A stretch of 64,000 nt of DNA, from contig NW_005196681.1 of the NCBI RefSeq assembly GCF_000372725.1, positions 185,354 to 249,353 on the forward strand, read 5' to 3'. The position numbers were made by a program, and so were the translations under genes. The notes beneath the pieces were generated by a model. That model searched no databases and was not told the origin of the DNA. It saw only the letters and a program-made list of their open reading frames with translations. This document shows positions 38,301 to 47,906 of this stretch, one piece after another (within the stretch, counting starts at the first letter, position 1; every line of letters starts with the position of its first letter). Source of the DNA: Emiliania huxleyi CCMP1516. Lineage: Eukaryota; Haptophyta; Isochrysidales; Noelaerhabdaceae.

Positions 38301-39592
38301 GCGGTGGAGCTCTCGGGCACGGCCAGCAGCGCGAGCAGCCGCGCCGTCTGCCCGCACTCGTTTGCGGCGAAGAGGAGGCACGGCAGCAGCAGCCTCCGCC
38401 AGCCGCACGCGGCCTCCACCTCTGCCGAGAGGGCGGCCCAGAAGAGGTAGGTGGGCGGGGTGACGCAGAGCCAGCGCAGCGAGCGCACAAACGACTTGAG
38501 CCAGCGCGGCGCGCCGAGGAGCCGGAGCAGCGACGTCGAGCGCCCCGCTCGCACGCGGTGGACGAGGACATGCTTGAAGTGTACAGCCCGGAGGGCGGCG
38601 GTCGTCGTGTTTGTGGGCTGCGCGCTTGCAGCCGCAGAGCGGCGGCTCGCCGCGCCGGTCGCAACGCTGATGGCCCGGGCGGTGCGCTCCTCCTGGTGGT
38701 GGGTGTAGTAGTGGCCAACCTGCAGGTCGATGGTCTTGCCCAACCGCCGCAGCATCGCAAAGAGCGCGAGCAGCCGCAACGTTGACGCCGCGCCCGCCGC
38801 GAGCGCCGCCTCGTCCGCCGCGTCCGCCTGCGGGCTCGCGACCACGGCGGGGAGAGAAGGGAGCAGCTCGAGCCGCCACCACCGCACGCCGGCCTCGAGG
38901 GTGAGTGGCAAGAGCAGCAGCAGGATCAGCACGAGGCTGCATGCGTAGCACAGCCGCACCGCGCCCCTCACCCTGCGGGCCGAGCTGCGCAGGGCGAGGA
39001 GGCCCTCCCGAACGCGGCTCGGTGCGCGAGCGGCGATCACCTCGATCAGCCGCGGCGCCAGCCCTGGGTGGAGGAAAAAGGGGAGCAACGTCTGGACGAG
39101 GAGGCCATGCAGCGCCCAGTCAAAGTCCTCAAATGCAGCCCTGGTGTCAAGGGCGGGCTCCCGGCACGACCCGCTGCCGGCGCCACCTGCACTGGCGCCG
39201 GCTCCGCAGCCGGGAAACCGGACGGTTGACTGCGCGATAGCCGAGCCGAGTAGCAGGCACGCGACCACCAAGCCGAGGAGAGCCGCGTGCACCTCGAGGA
39301 ACGCCTTGATGCCAGCCGGCCAGTGCAACCACAGCCGCCGCAGCACGACGCGCCGCCATGCCGCGCGAACGACGAGCAGTAGGAGCTGCGTGACGAGCAG
39401 GAGCAGCGGGTGGCGCATCAGAGCGATCGTCATCAGAGTCGGATGAGCCCAGCCTTCCCGGATGTGAGCAAAGGCGTCGGCGAGAGACGTCGGCAGCCGA
39501 TGCCCCTTGACGTCCGAGATCTCTCCGGCGTGGGAGAGGAGCATGGCGAGAGCCGCGCCAGCCACAGCGCCAGAGAGGAAGGTGGCGAGCAT
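35329..39592 (-). CDS. Large multi-pass membrane protein, C-terminal soluble domain
   Basis: About 1,380 residues over at least three exons. ATG 39592 opens a hydrophobic N-terminus (MLATFLSGAVAGAALAMLL). The first half has eight to ten candidate TM segments (HPLLLLVTQLLLLVV; ALLGLVVACLLLGSAI; LVLILLLLLPLTLEAG; VVGVLLAALPAALVGV). An intron with a GTGTGGAGGG minisatellite lies at ~37900-37985. The middle is helical, then a Ser/Gly/Glu-rich disordered span (~36600-36850). The C-terminal ~250 residues look folded (EYKFCCLEPRF; LFGKLSFILQRPVLFQLV; WSISDIHLQLARDGSIQC). The last intron (35677-35747) sits in a duplicated ADVEL segment. Beta-rich C-terminus followed by LLEIINKALQDNL is faintly reminiscent of TULIP lipid-binding domains; I would not assign it. 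Confidence 0.65.
35677..35770. repeat. Duplicated splice-junction segment
   Basis: On the minus strand GAG|GCAGACGTCGAGCTG (donor side) and TAG|GCGGACGTTGAGCTG (acceptor side) are near-copies 71 nt apart. Splicing AG|GC to AG|GC joins MRIE to ADVELTRL and leaves one copy. Confidence 0.8.
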
Positions 39593-39774
39593 GCCAGCCG
39601 AAGCGTCCGTCCCTGAGCCGGAGCGCCAACACCGAGATGACGAATTACTCGAGTAAGTAAGGGAAAGAAAAGGGGCGGACAAGTTCTGTTGGGTGATCTG
39701 CTTGTTAGAGGCGGCGTGCCGTCCTCCCATCCCTCCGTCCGTTGGGATGTCTGTTTTCTTTCTTTTAGGCCTTG

Positions 39775-39890
39775 AGAGTGGCCTGCCATGTCACAGGAAG
39801 GACTGTGGTTGCACAGGAGAGTACCACCAACCATCACTTTATTTAGTTGGTATATAGTACCACACCTTCACCGCTCCAGTGGGATAGGGT
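39775..39890 (+). repeat. R4, partial copy
   Basis: GAGAGTGGCCTGCCATGTCA and AGTACCACCAACCATCACTT match the 46.0-kb copy. Confidence 0.75.
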
Positions 39891-39939
39891 AGGAAGCCGC
39901 CGCTGGATTATGAGAGTTCCAAGCGAACCAGTTTAGACC

Positions 39940-40015
39940 ATGTTTAGACCCAGTTTAGACCACGGCTGAACACGAACCAGATTAGTCCTGTTTACGATAA
40001 ACTGGGTCTAAACAG
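39940..40015. repeat. Foldback unit with 16-bp perfect arms
   Basis: GTTTAGACCCAGTTTA and TAAACTGGGTCTAAAC flank GAACACGAACCAGATTAGTC. The inner sequence recurs in reverse complement at 41585-41620 (GTAAACAGGACTAATCTGG), and CCCCATTAGCCATACCAGG is at both 40036 and 41550. Confidence 0.75.
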
Positions 40016-40503
40016 GGCTCGGCCTGGGTGGGGGACCCCATTAGCCATACCAGGTTTAGACCCGGTTAGGGCGCCCCTCTAGGGCAGCGCGGAGCCTCCG
40101 CGCCATGGGCGAAGAGGCAGACTGGCGTGGGCTTGAGGAGGAGGAGGGCACTCTCTCCCCGCCGGCAGCCGAGGACGATCAGCGCGAGAACCGAGATATG
40201 GGCACGTCTTTCTGAGCTCTCTGAGGACAAGTCTGAGGACGTGCCAGAAGACGCCGAGGCGGAGCGCGGCCGGCCCGACGGAGCCCCAGGCCGGGCCCAG
40301 AGCACGACAAGCGCCTGCCGGAGGGCGATCGGCTGTGCTGGGCGGCGAGCCCAGCGCGGGCAACGAGCCCGGGCCAGAGCCTGCGCCCGACTCCCAAGCC
40401 TGAGGATGGAGCCCAAGTCTGCCTCAAGGCGGGCGCCACCGTCACCGTCGTCTTTTCTGCAACAGTTCTGCAAAGGAAGAGGCGCGCTCACTGCAGACTA
40501 CGG

Positions 40504-40683
40504 TCGGCGTTGTGGGCAAGCGCTCCGGCAGGACGCAGGTGTCAGATTAGCGGCTTCTGCAAGCAGATCTTCGACACGGCGAAGCTGTCGGAAGAGTCCC
40601 TCGACGCGGCCGCGTGGACCCTCGAGACGGTCAAGATTGCCATGCACAACCTCGACCAGCGCGAGAAGAAGCAAGGCTGCTGA
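40504..40683 (+). pseudogene. Short coding-like fragment
   Basis: A frame reading ISGFCKQIFDTAKLSEESLD then AAAWTLETVKIAMHNLDQRE, ending at TGA 40681, has normal amphipathic helix composition but no start or family. It abuts R1 copy 3, as a different fragment abuts R1 copy 2. Confidence 0.3.
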
Positions 40684-40704
40684 CGCTTGCGCGTGCCGCT
40701 GAGA

Positions 40705-40845
40705 GAGCACTTGGAGCACTTGGAGTGCAGTCATTAGCCTCACATCCAGGGCCGGGGAGCTAAGAAGCGCACCCAGCGGGCCGGATGAGCGGGATCGGGC
40801 TACGGGCTAGAGAGCCCTGACCCCTAGAGGGGGGGTGCGCGTTCG
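40705..40845 (-). repeat. Dispersed repeat family R1, copy 3
   Basis: Reverse complement of the 3.9-kb and 33.7-kb copies, including TTGGAGCACTTGGAGTGC and CCGGATGAGCGGGATCGGG. Confidence 0.8.
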
Positions 40846-41663
40846 CAGGGAGAGGGCCGTAAAGTAAACACGGGTCTCCGAGGGTTAGTCCGCGCTCCAG
40901 GTTTCCCCTAGCAGCGGAGCGCCCCCTCTACTCGGAGCTAATAAACACCAGACACGCACACGACGTACATCCTCACTCGACGTCACCCCTCGAGGCTTCT
41001 CCGTTCGGCCTCCCCCCCTCGGTCCGGAGGGGCCCTCTTATCCCCTCGATCCTCCCCCCACTCGCTTTCCGCTGGTTGGGCAACGGATGCGGGGCCCGGC
41101 CCCCCCTTCTAGCCTTTTTCGGCCGCGGCCCCGCCGCCGTCTCGCCCTCTCTGCTTGATCCTGTTGTCTCCGTCTCCGGCGATCCCGCGCCCGACTCCCC
41201 GGGTGAGGGCGGCGGCATCATGTCTCGTTGTCTCGTCGCCACCCCTCTCCGGGAGGTCGGGCCGGCTCTCCCTGGTCAGCGAGTCGCGCCCGCACCCGTG
41301 GCCTCTCTATCGTTCTCGGCTCGCCCTCCCCTTCCTCCTGCTCCTCACTAAGCTCGGGAAGGCGCGGTCCCTCTTGTCGTAAATCACGGCGGTCCAGCCG
41401 ACGCCGCGACGGGTCTACCCCCGGTGGGCTCGCACGGCCCGACTCCACTCGCAGAGGCCGAGTGAGAGAGCCGCATCTCTCTCGCTCGTCACAGAGCAGG
41501 GGAGCTGGGGGGAGGTGCGCGCTGGGGGGGGGGGAGGGGGGGGGGGGGAACCCCATTAGCCATACCAGGTTTAGACCTAGTTGATCGTAAACAGGACTAA
41601 TCTGGTTCGTGTTCAGCAGTGGTCCTAAACTCGTCTGCGGCAGGATTTCTCCGAAATTCAGCG

Positions 41664-41943
41664 CGCTGGGTTCCGGCTCCTACCCAGATAGGGGGTCTGT
41701 TGGGACTGGCTGGCCCCTCCCAGATAGGTAGGTAGGTAGGTAGGTAGGTTGGTTGGTCTTGTTTGGCCCAAAAGGGCCCTGCAATAGGTAGGTACCCCCT
41801 ATTTTCATCTTTTTTCGCTTCGCTGCGCGGCCTGGGGATAGGTAGGTAGGTAGGGCGTTTTGGCGCGAGTCAGTGGCAACAGACCCCCTCGTTTTGGCGC
41901 GAGTCAGTCGTACAGACCCCCTATCCGGGTAGGAGCCGGAAGC
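41664..41943. mobile_element. MITE-like element, ~280 bp
   Basis: TTCCGGCTCCTACCC at 41664 followed by GATAGGGGGTCTGT recurs in reverse complement ending at 41943, a ~30-bp inverted repeat with one mismatch. Inside are (GGTA)n runs and a direct duplication of GTTTTGGCGCGAGTCAGT. It ends ~45 bp before the next start codon, so it probably supplies promoter or leader sequence. Confidence 0.75.
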
Positions 41944-41987
41944 CTGACGTCTGAACGAGGCTGCCTTTGGCTCTTCAATATATATAT

Positions 41988-42976
41988 ATGAGACGCGCCG
42001 CCGCCGCCGCCGCCGCCGTCCCTGTGGCCGCTGCTGCCGCGCTCGCGGCCAACCTCAGCCACTCCACGTCGTACGACTCGCTCGTCGCCCGCACCAACGC
42101 CCGGCTGCCCGTGGCAGCCCCGCCGGCTGATCGCGACGCGGAGCTCTTGTCGGCGCGGCTTGCGTCGCCGGGCGTCGCCATCGTGCGCGGTGTCAGCGCT
42201 GCTGAGACGGCGCGGGACGCTATCGCGGCGCTGGACCCGGAGGGGCCTCTGAGGCTATACTTGCAGCGGGATGAGCCGCTCGGCGCTGCATTGGCACCGC
42301 CGGGCCGACTCGCGGCAGAGTTTGCTCGCCGCTTCCAGACGCCGGTGCCGCAGGTCTGCCTCTCTGGTCCCCGCCGCCTCGTCCTGTGCCTCTTCCAGCC
42401 GCACCTCGAGGAGGAGGCGACCCGCCGCTGGGTCTGCGAGGAGGCGCTGCCGCTCGGCGCGACAATCTGTGTGGTGGCGGACGGCACGCTCTTCGCGGCC
42501 GAGTTTTGCGAGGAGCTGCTGCGGAGCGGCGGCGAGGACCCTGGCCGCGTCACTCACCACTCGGTCTCGCTGCCGGCCAGTGACGCCGCCGCCGCCGCTC
42601 TGCTCGCCCGCTGCGGCGCTCCCGAGTGGTTGGCTTCCCTCGCCGCTTGGCTGCGAAGGCACACGGGGTGCCACCCGGCCGACCTCGCCTCCCTCATCGC
42701 GGCGCTTGACGGGGCCGGCGGCGGCGGCGGCGATGGCTGGAGAGGTGGCGAGGAGGCTGCCAGCGACGGTGACTGCGGCGGGGATCGAGAGGAGGAGGGC
42801 GAGGCGGCGGCTAGTGGCGCTGAGCCAGGCAGTCTCGGTGCGGCGCAGGAGGAGCGAGCGGCGGCGATCGCGCAGGAGGAGCGAGCGGCGGCGATCGAGG
42901 TCCTCGATGCCGCACGGCAAGGCCTCGTCGCCACGCGACTCGAGCGGCTCAAGGAGGTGCTCGCGATGGCCGAGGA

Positions 42977-43017
<41 letters not shown>

Positions 43018-43850
43018 GTGGCGGCGGCGGCGGCGGCGAGGCGGACTGGCTGTGGATGCTGCTCGGCGAGATGAGCGGCGTTGCCGTGGCGGCGCGGCGG
43101 GCGCCGCTGGGCGACCTCCTCCAGCAGCTCTCGGAGGAGGAGGTGGGGCAGCTCGACGGGGCTCTCAAGAAGCGGGTGCTGCACCTCGACTTTGTCCGCT
43201 CCGCCGCCGCCGATGCCGCCGACGCCGACCCCGCCGACGCGGATGGCGGCGTGCAGAGCGATGTCGTGGCGTCGCCTCTGACGGTCGCCGCCTTTGACGC
43301 CCTCCGCGCTGACCCAAGCCTCGCCAGTGCGGTGGAGAGGCGGCGGGCGCGGCGCGAGAGGGCGGAGGACCTGCGCTTCTACGCTGCCGACGCGGCGGAG
43401 CTCGACGCGGCGGTGGCGGACTACGCGTTGTGGGAGCAGCGCTGGGCCGTGGCGGTGCTGCGGGCATCCGAACCAGCAACGGAGGGGGATTCCGCCGCTC
43501 CCGAGCCGCTGCCGCCGCGCCGCTACTTTGGCCTGTTCGGCCCTCGAAAGCCGTGGCGCTCCCGCGGCGCCCCAAAGGCAGAGGGCGGGGAGAGGGATGA
43601 TCGCGGGGACAGGACGGAGGGCGACGAGCGCGGCGAGGAGGGCGGGGCGGGTCGTGCGCAGCTGGTGGCGGCCGAGCGCGAGGCCTCGAGCGCTGCGGGC
43701 CGCGTCGCGGTGCTCGCGCTGGAGCGGACCAAGCGGCGTCGCACCCTCAGCATGCACTGCAGCGCGCTGCTGCGGCGAGCGGCGGCGCTGGGCGTCTCGC
43801 CTGGGCTGCCGGAGGGGCACCTGTGCTTTGAGCTCTCGGAGGCGTACTGA
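41988..43850 (+). CDS. Unknown Ala-rich protein, possibly organelle-targeted
   Basis: 620 residues, single exon, ATG at the end of a TATATATATATG run that may double as TATA element. The N-terminus (MRRAAAAAAAVPVAAAAALA) is Arg/Ala-rich without acids, like a mitochondrial presequence. The first 230 residues look globular (VPQVCLSGPRRLVLCLFQPH; LPLGATICVVADGTLFAAEF). A low-complexity Gly/Glu section follows, then helices (VEVGQ-type QLSEEEVGQLDGALKKRVL) and a conserved-looking RRYFGLFGPRKPW. C-terminus is helical. No family recognised. Confidence 0.6.
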
Positions 43851-44721
43851 GCACTCCTAGGAGCACGGCCGTACTTAGCTTGGCGTGGTGCACATGCACA
43901 TGCACATGCACGAGTAACACACATAGTTTTCAGAGAGTGATTGACGATGATCAGTTTAGTCTCAGTGAGAGGGAGGAGTAGTAGCTAGCAGGTGTGCGCG
44001 CGCGTCGCGTGCGAGAGAGGAGTACGTATATACGGGGTGTGGAGGGTGAGTTGACCAGGGGTTGTGCGCTGGGCCCTCCTGCTCGGCTCCAGCGAGTAGA
44101 CAAGTGTTGTCATCAACAGAGTAGAAGGATCCGACCTCAGGGCCGATGTGGCCAAGCGCCGGTAGCGTGCTTTTACCTCACACCCACGGTCTCACAGTGT
44201 GCCGGCAGTCGCCAAGCAGTGTCGCTCACACAAGCCGCAGCGCAAGTGACTGAGGGCCAGTGAGGGCGATCCCATCGCTGTGACAGCTGTGGCAGCCGCA
44301 CAGTGGGCTGTGCCAACTGTGCAGAGCGTGTGAGCAGCAGAGGAGCTGCTCTCCAAGCTTCAGGCGCAAAAAAATGCATGCCACCGAAGGCGCTGTCGAG
44401 GTTCGCCGAGCGTGGCGCAGGTTCAGGGACACCGTCACCGACGAGCGCGTTGGACTTTTCACTCCGGACAAAGACCGCTGCACAGCGGACGGTACGGGCC
44501 GTGCAGCGGTCATAGCGGCGAGGCGCGGGACCGTCTGTGGCGAAGTGCGTCGCGTCCTCCGATTTCCGTGAACTCAGCATCCACACCCTTTATCGTCTTG
44601 GCCCCGGCGTGTTGGGGCATGAAAATGAAAACGTCTCAGTAAACAGCCGTCAGCGCGTCCCCGCGCACCCTCGCACAACCCACCCACACAAGACACATCG
44701 CCCCGACGGTACGAAGGCGGC
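43851..44721. other. Intergenic, R6 copy 2
   Basis: ATGCACATGCAC microrepeat near 43893 and the second R6 copy, which is split by a ~370-bp insertion between GTTGTGCGCTGG (44063-44074) and GCGCGTTGGAC (44447). No gene. Confidence 0.5.
44035..44580 (+). repeat. Repeat R6 with a conserved hairpin, copy 2 (interrupted)
   Basis: Shared blocks with 12688-12835 flank a perfect 11-bp hairpin: GACCGCTGCAC (44473-44483) and GTGCAGCGGTC (44501-44511). The arms differ from copy 1 (GAC-GACACG / CGTGTC-gcc-GTC) while flanks are nearly identical. Confidence 0.65.
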
Positions 44722-45654
44722 TCACTCCATGTCCGACGGCTCGTCGCCACCGGGGCTGGTGGGCGGCGCATCCTCATCCACGACGCCGCCGGTCAGGTCC
44801 TCGTCGCGGCCCTTCTTGCTCGTCTCTGAGGAGGAGCGCGCCCACGACATGTCCTGCTTGCGCACGAGCACCTCTGCCACGCCAGAGTCGTCGCGCGTGA
44901 TTAGCACGTCCTCGTCGAGGTACCTGGCGCGCCAAGGGCAGGCCGTGGTGACGCCAGGGACACGAGGCGGTGGGTGCGGGGTGAGGGTGCGGTGGCGTGC
45001 GCACGTCACGAAGAGCGTGCGCGTCCTCGCGAGCGGGCCGGGCAGCAGCTGGCGCCGGCCGAGCACCTCGGCCTCGATGACCTCCTCCTTCAAGCGCGTG
45101 TCGCTCACCGGCGTCAGGTTGCTGAAGAACTTGAGCGGCTGCACGCCCGCCAGCGGCAGCGTCACGCTCACCTCGGTGGAGGCGCGGGGCTGCCCGGCGT
45201 CAGGCGACCGGATGGTGACGGAGATCTCGCCCAGCGTGATGCCGAGAGGCGCAGGCAGCTTGTTGAACAGCTGGAGCAGCGTGCCCGGCGCGTACGCTGT
45301 CGAGTACAGCGCGAGCGCCAGCTCCCGCGTCGGCGAGTCCACCAGGCCCTGGCCGAGCTGCCCGGGCAGCTGGATCGTCCAGACGCCGTTGAGGAGGTTG
45401 CTGCCCGCGGGCTGCGGCGTGGGCGAGGAGCGCTCGAGATCGAGGATGATCTCGTTCACCTGGGCCCGGGTCCTGTCGTCTAGCGCTGTGGTCGCCGCAC
45501 CGGCCGTGAGCGAGAGCAGGTCGTCCTTGAGCGCCACCATCGCCGGCTGAGCGAGGCGCGGCGGGCCGCGACCGACGGCGGTGCGACAGTGCGAGGCCGT
45601 CGGCGCTGGTACGACGAGCGCGGCAGCAGCGAGCGTGAGAGTGGCCACCACCAT
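44722..45654 (-). CDS. PAP/fibrillin (plastid lipid-associated) family protein
   Basis: Lipocalin-like protein of plastoglobules or thylakoids that binds hydrophobic molecules. ATG 45654; exons 45654-45005 and 44923-44722. The intron (44924-45004, GTGCGC donor) is confirmed because joining gives FVTYLDEDVLITRDD, a family-typical run. Leader MVVATLTLAAAALVVPAPTA fits signal-plus-transit targeting to a secondary plastid. Core features: LKDDLLSLTAG near the N-terminus, LLNGVWTIQLPGQLG (the W-x-L strand), SVTIRSPD, EAEVLGRRQLLPGPLARTR. The C-terminal tail is acidic and Ser-rich. About 280 residues, usual for the family. Confidence 0.85.
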   Translation of the reverse strand: MVVATLTLAAAALVVPAPTASHCRTAVGRGPPRLAQPAMVALKDDLLSLTAGAATTALDDRTRAQVNEIILDLERSSPTPQPAGSNLLNGVWTIQLPGQLGQGLVDSPTRELALALYSTAYAPGTLLQLFNKLPAPLGITLGEISVTIRSPDAGQPRASTEVSVTLPLAGVQPLKFFSNLTPVSDTRLKEEVIEAEVLGRRQLLPGPLARTRTLFVTCARHRTLTPHPPPRVPGVTTACPWRARYLDEDVLITRDDSGVAEVLVRKQDMSWARSSSETSKKGRDEDLTGGVVDEDAPPTSPGGDEPSDME

Positions 45655-45744
45655 TGAATCTGACTGCCAGGGACCACACGCCTCTTCCCGGCGAGCACTT
45701 GCCGGGAGAAAAGAAGAACGTCGCATATTTTTTCTTTTAGTTCT

Positions 45745-46120
45745 TACGCCAGGTGTATTCTTTTTTTGCTTGGCCGGCCCTGATGCCGGGGTAGGTAGGG
45801 TAGGTCTGGGCCCTCCCGTCGGGTTTTTCCCTCTCTTCAAGCTGGAATTTTCACGTAAACGCACAACCCCGGACCCGAAATCGCACAGAGTCACGCAACA
45901 CGGGGTCCCAGGGAAGGCGAGCAAAAACCTTATCGCTGGAATTTTCACAGCAAAAAAAGAAAATTTCCGCGGAAATCACGATGTCAACCCTCCCCAAATG
46001 GGTGATCTGATGCTTGTAGGGCTTGAGAGTGGCCTGCCATGTCACAAGAAGGACTGTGGTTGCAGGATAGTACCACCAACCATCACTCTAGTTGGTGTAG
46101 TACCCCACCTTCACCCGTCG
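45745..46120 (+). repeat. R4, long copy with nested R3
   Basis: Matches 12885-13240 (inverted) along its length, apart from an 80-bp insertion (45855-45934). Confidence 0.8.
45855..45934 (+). mobile_element. R3, 80-bp mobile element, copy 2, with 14-bp target duplication
   Basis: Inserted in R4. GCTGGAATTTTCAC stands on both sides (45841-45854 and 45935-45948) but only once in the R4 copy at 13.1 kb, so this is a genuine insertion with target-site duplication. 79/80 identical to 7457-7536. The element starts GTAAAC and the right flank reads TTTTCACAG, so it has intron-like ends. Confidence 0.85.
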
Positions 46121-46311
46121 AGTGATTTCTTTTTGACCGCGCAAGATAAAAGGGTGGCTAAGGGCTCTGCCCGCAAGGCGCCCGCGTCGCAGACGCGGTA
46201 CCATTGACAAATCTGCGATATACCCCCACACGAGCAAATAGCCAAAATCCGAATACCGTGCACAAACTGCGTGATGTCAGCCGTGCAAGCCTTCAGCTGG
46301 TGCCAACACGG

Positions 46312-47460
46312 ATGGATTTGCCGACGGGCAAGCGTCTCATTGGCGCCCCCCCCCTAAGCAGCCCGTCGATGCAGGTGGCCCGCGCGGCCACGGCCGCAAC
46401 GACGCGTCGCCGGCGGCGCTCACTCGAGCCCGAGCCCTCCGCGACGGCAACGCCAGGTCGTCGCGTCCGCCCCGCCAGCCCTTGAGCACGCCTCCCGCAT
46501 ACCGATGACTGCACTCGGCGTCCACCGGCGGGGGACCATGGAGGAGCGGTCAGCAGTCTCGACTGCTCCACCGGCTCCTCCACAGGCTCTCGCCGTCGGC
46601 CCCGGCGCGCTGCGACGGCGCGCCGCCGGCTCCCACCGCGGCGTCCGAGCTGGAGGGAAAGGTGACGCACCTGATGGAGCTGCTCAAGGCGCATCAGTCG
46701 CGGGACGCGGAGGCGTCGCGGCTGCAGCAAGCGCTGCAGTGCCAGGAGGAGGCGGACGCCGCCAAGCTCGTCGAGCTGATGCGACGGCAGGAGGCGGCGA
46801 GCGCGGCGGCGGTCGAGGAGGCCAAGGCTGCGATCGAGGCGCAGCTGGTCGAGCGATTCCGCGAGGAGCAGGCGGCGGCGGCGGAGGCGCACTCAGCGCA
46901 GCTGCAGCAGCTGAGCGCGGAGCACTCGACGCAGCTGCAGCAGGCAGCGGCCCTCCTGGAGGCGCAGGCGCGCGAGAAGTTTGAGACGGTCGCGCACGAG
47001 AGGGTGATTGGAGCAGGCGGTGCTCGCAGAGAGGCTGGTGAGCGGAACCTCTCCCCTCCCGCCTCCCCGCCCGCCTTCCCTCCCGCCTCCCGCCTCGACT
47101 CCCCTGCCTCACTCCTCCCGACCCATCCCTCACTCCTCACTCCGCCCGCCTCTCCTCTCCCCTCCCTCCTCCCCTCCTCCCCTCCCCCTCCCCTCTCCTC
47201 CTCCCCTCCCCCCCTCCCCATTCCCCCTTCCTCTCGCCTCGCGCCCAGCCCAGCCCCGCCACCTCACCGCCCTCCCAGGCGTATCTCTCCGCCCTCAAGC
47301 AGCTCGAGCTCGACGTCGACGTGCTCACACGCGTCCTGGCGCCTACTGTATACTTGATGCAGAGCTTTCCGACGTCATTGTGTTTGCCGCTCCGCGCTCG
47401 ACGCCTGCCGCCGCGCGCGCCCGCGCGCCACCCCTTTTGCGCAGCAACACCTTAAATTTC
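46312..47460 (+). CDS. Coiled-coil protein (faint MIC60-like C-terminus), structure uncertain
   Basis: A likely ATG at 46312 (MDLPTGKRLIGAPP), then a well-formed coiled coil at ~46630-47005 (ELEGKVTHLMELLKAHQSRD; AAIEAQLVERFREEQAAAAE; HSTQLQQAAALLEAQAREKF). The frame then shifts by one base near 47004: HERV is followed in another frame by LEQAVLAERL before a GT donor at 47038. After a CT-rich intron, the acceptor CTCCCAG (47272-47278) leads to AYLSALKQLELDVDVLTRVL. Assembled, HERV-LEQAVLAERL-AYLSALKQLEL recalls the end of mitofilin/MIC60, but that is weak. The single-base shift could be an assembly error or pseudogene lesion. Confidence 0.4.
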
Positions 47461-47906
47461 ATGGCCCTCCAAATTCGGGTCGGAGCGTAGCGGAGTGGGC
47501 CCCGAGTTTGAAAACGGCGACGGACGCTTGCGTCCTAGCCGCCAACAACGCCTCCCCGGCGCAGAGGGGCCCCCGGAGGGATGCTCAACCGCTCCACGCG
47601 CACGCCACGCCGCTTGCGGCGGTGGTCCTATTCCACGCTCGCGGGGGCCGCGTCTTATTAGTTTCCCATAAGTAAGGTAGGTAGGTAGGTAGGTAGGTAG
47701 GGGCACCGCAGGGGCCGGCCAGGGTTTTGCAGAATTTCAGCATCAGGGCCGGCCAAGCAAAAAAAGAATACACGTGCTTACGCAGCAAGATTGGGCGTCT
47801 TCTGCCGCAGTCCGGGCCACCTGGAACCCCACACACCAAGCAGCGAGGAGCGGCTGGTGCTGGGTGGCGAGCGAGCATCGCTTTGGCTAGCTCGGAGCCT
47901 CACGGC
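47461..47906. other. Intergenic
   Basis: (GGTA)n run at 47675-47700 and a palindromic GGGCCGGCCAGGGTTTTGC/GGGCCGGCCAAGC block (47712-47760) that shares ends with the repeats at 12190-12230 and 45765. No gene. Confidence 0.5.

Larger units (their letters stand above)
39593..41987. other. Repeat-rich intergenic region
   Basis: Holds an R2 block (39715-39770), a partial R4 (39775-39890), a foldback unit (39940-40015), a short coding-like frame (40504-40683), R1 copy 3 (40705-40845), the second arm of the foldback family (41550-41620) and a MITE (41664-41943). The 1.5 kb between the two foldback blocks may be one composite element. Confidence 0.6.

Noticed and set aside
46130-46210. GC-rich stretch that at first looked tRNA-like
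   Set aside because: No TPsiC loop motif, no cloverleaf and wrong length. No convincing tRNA or rRNA gene was found anywhere in the window.
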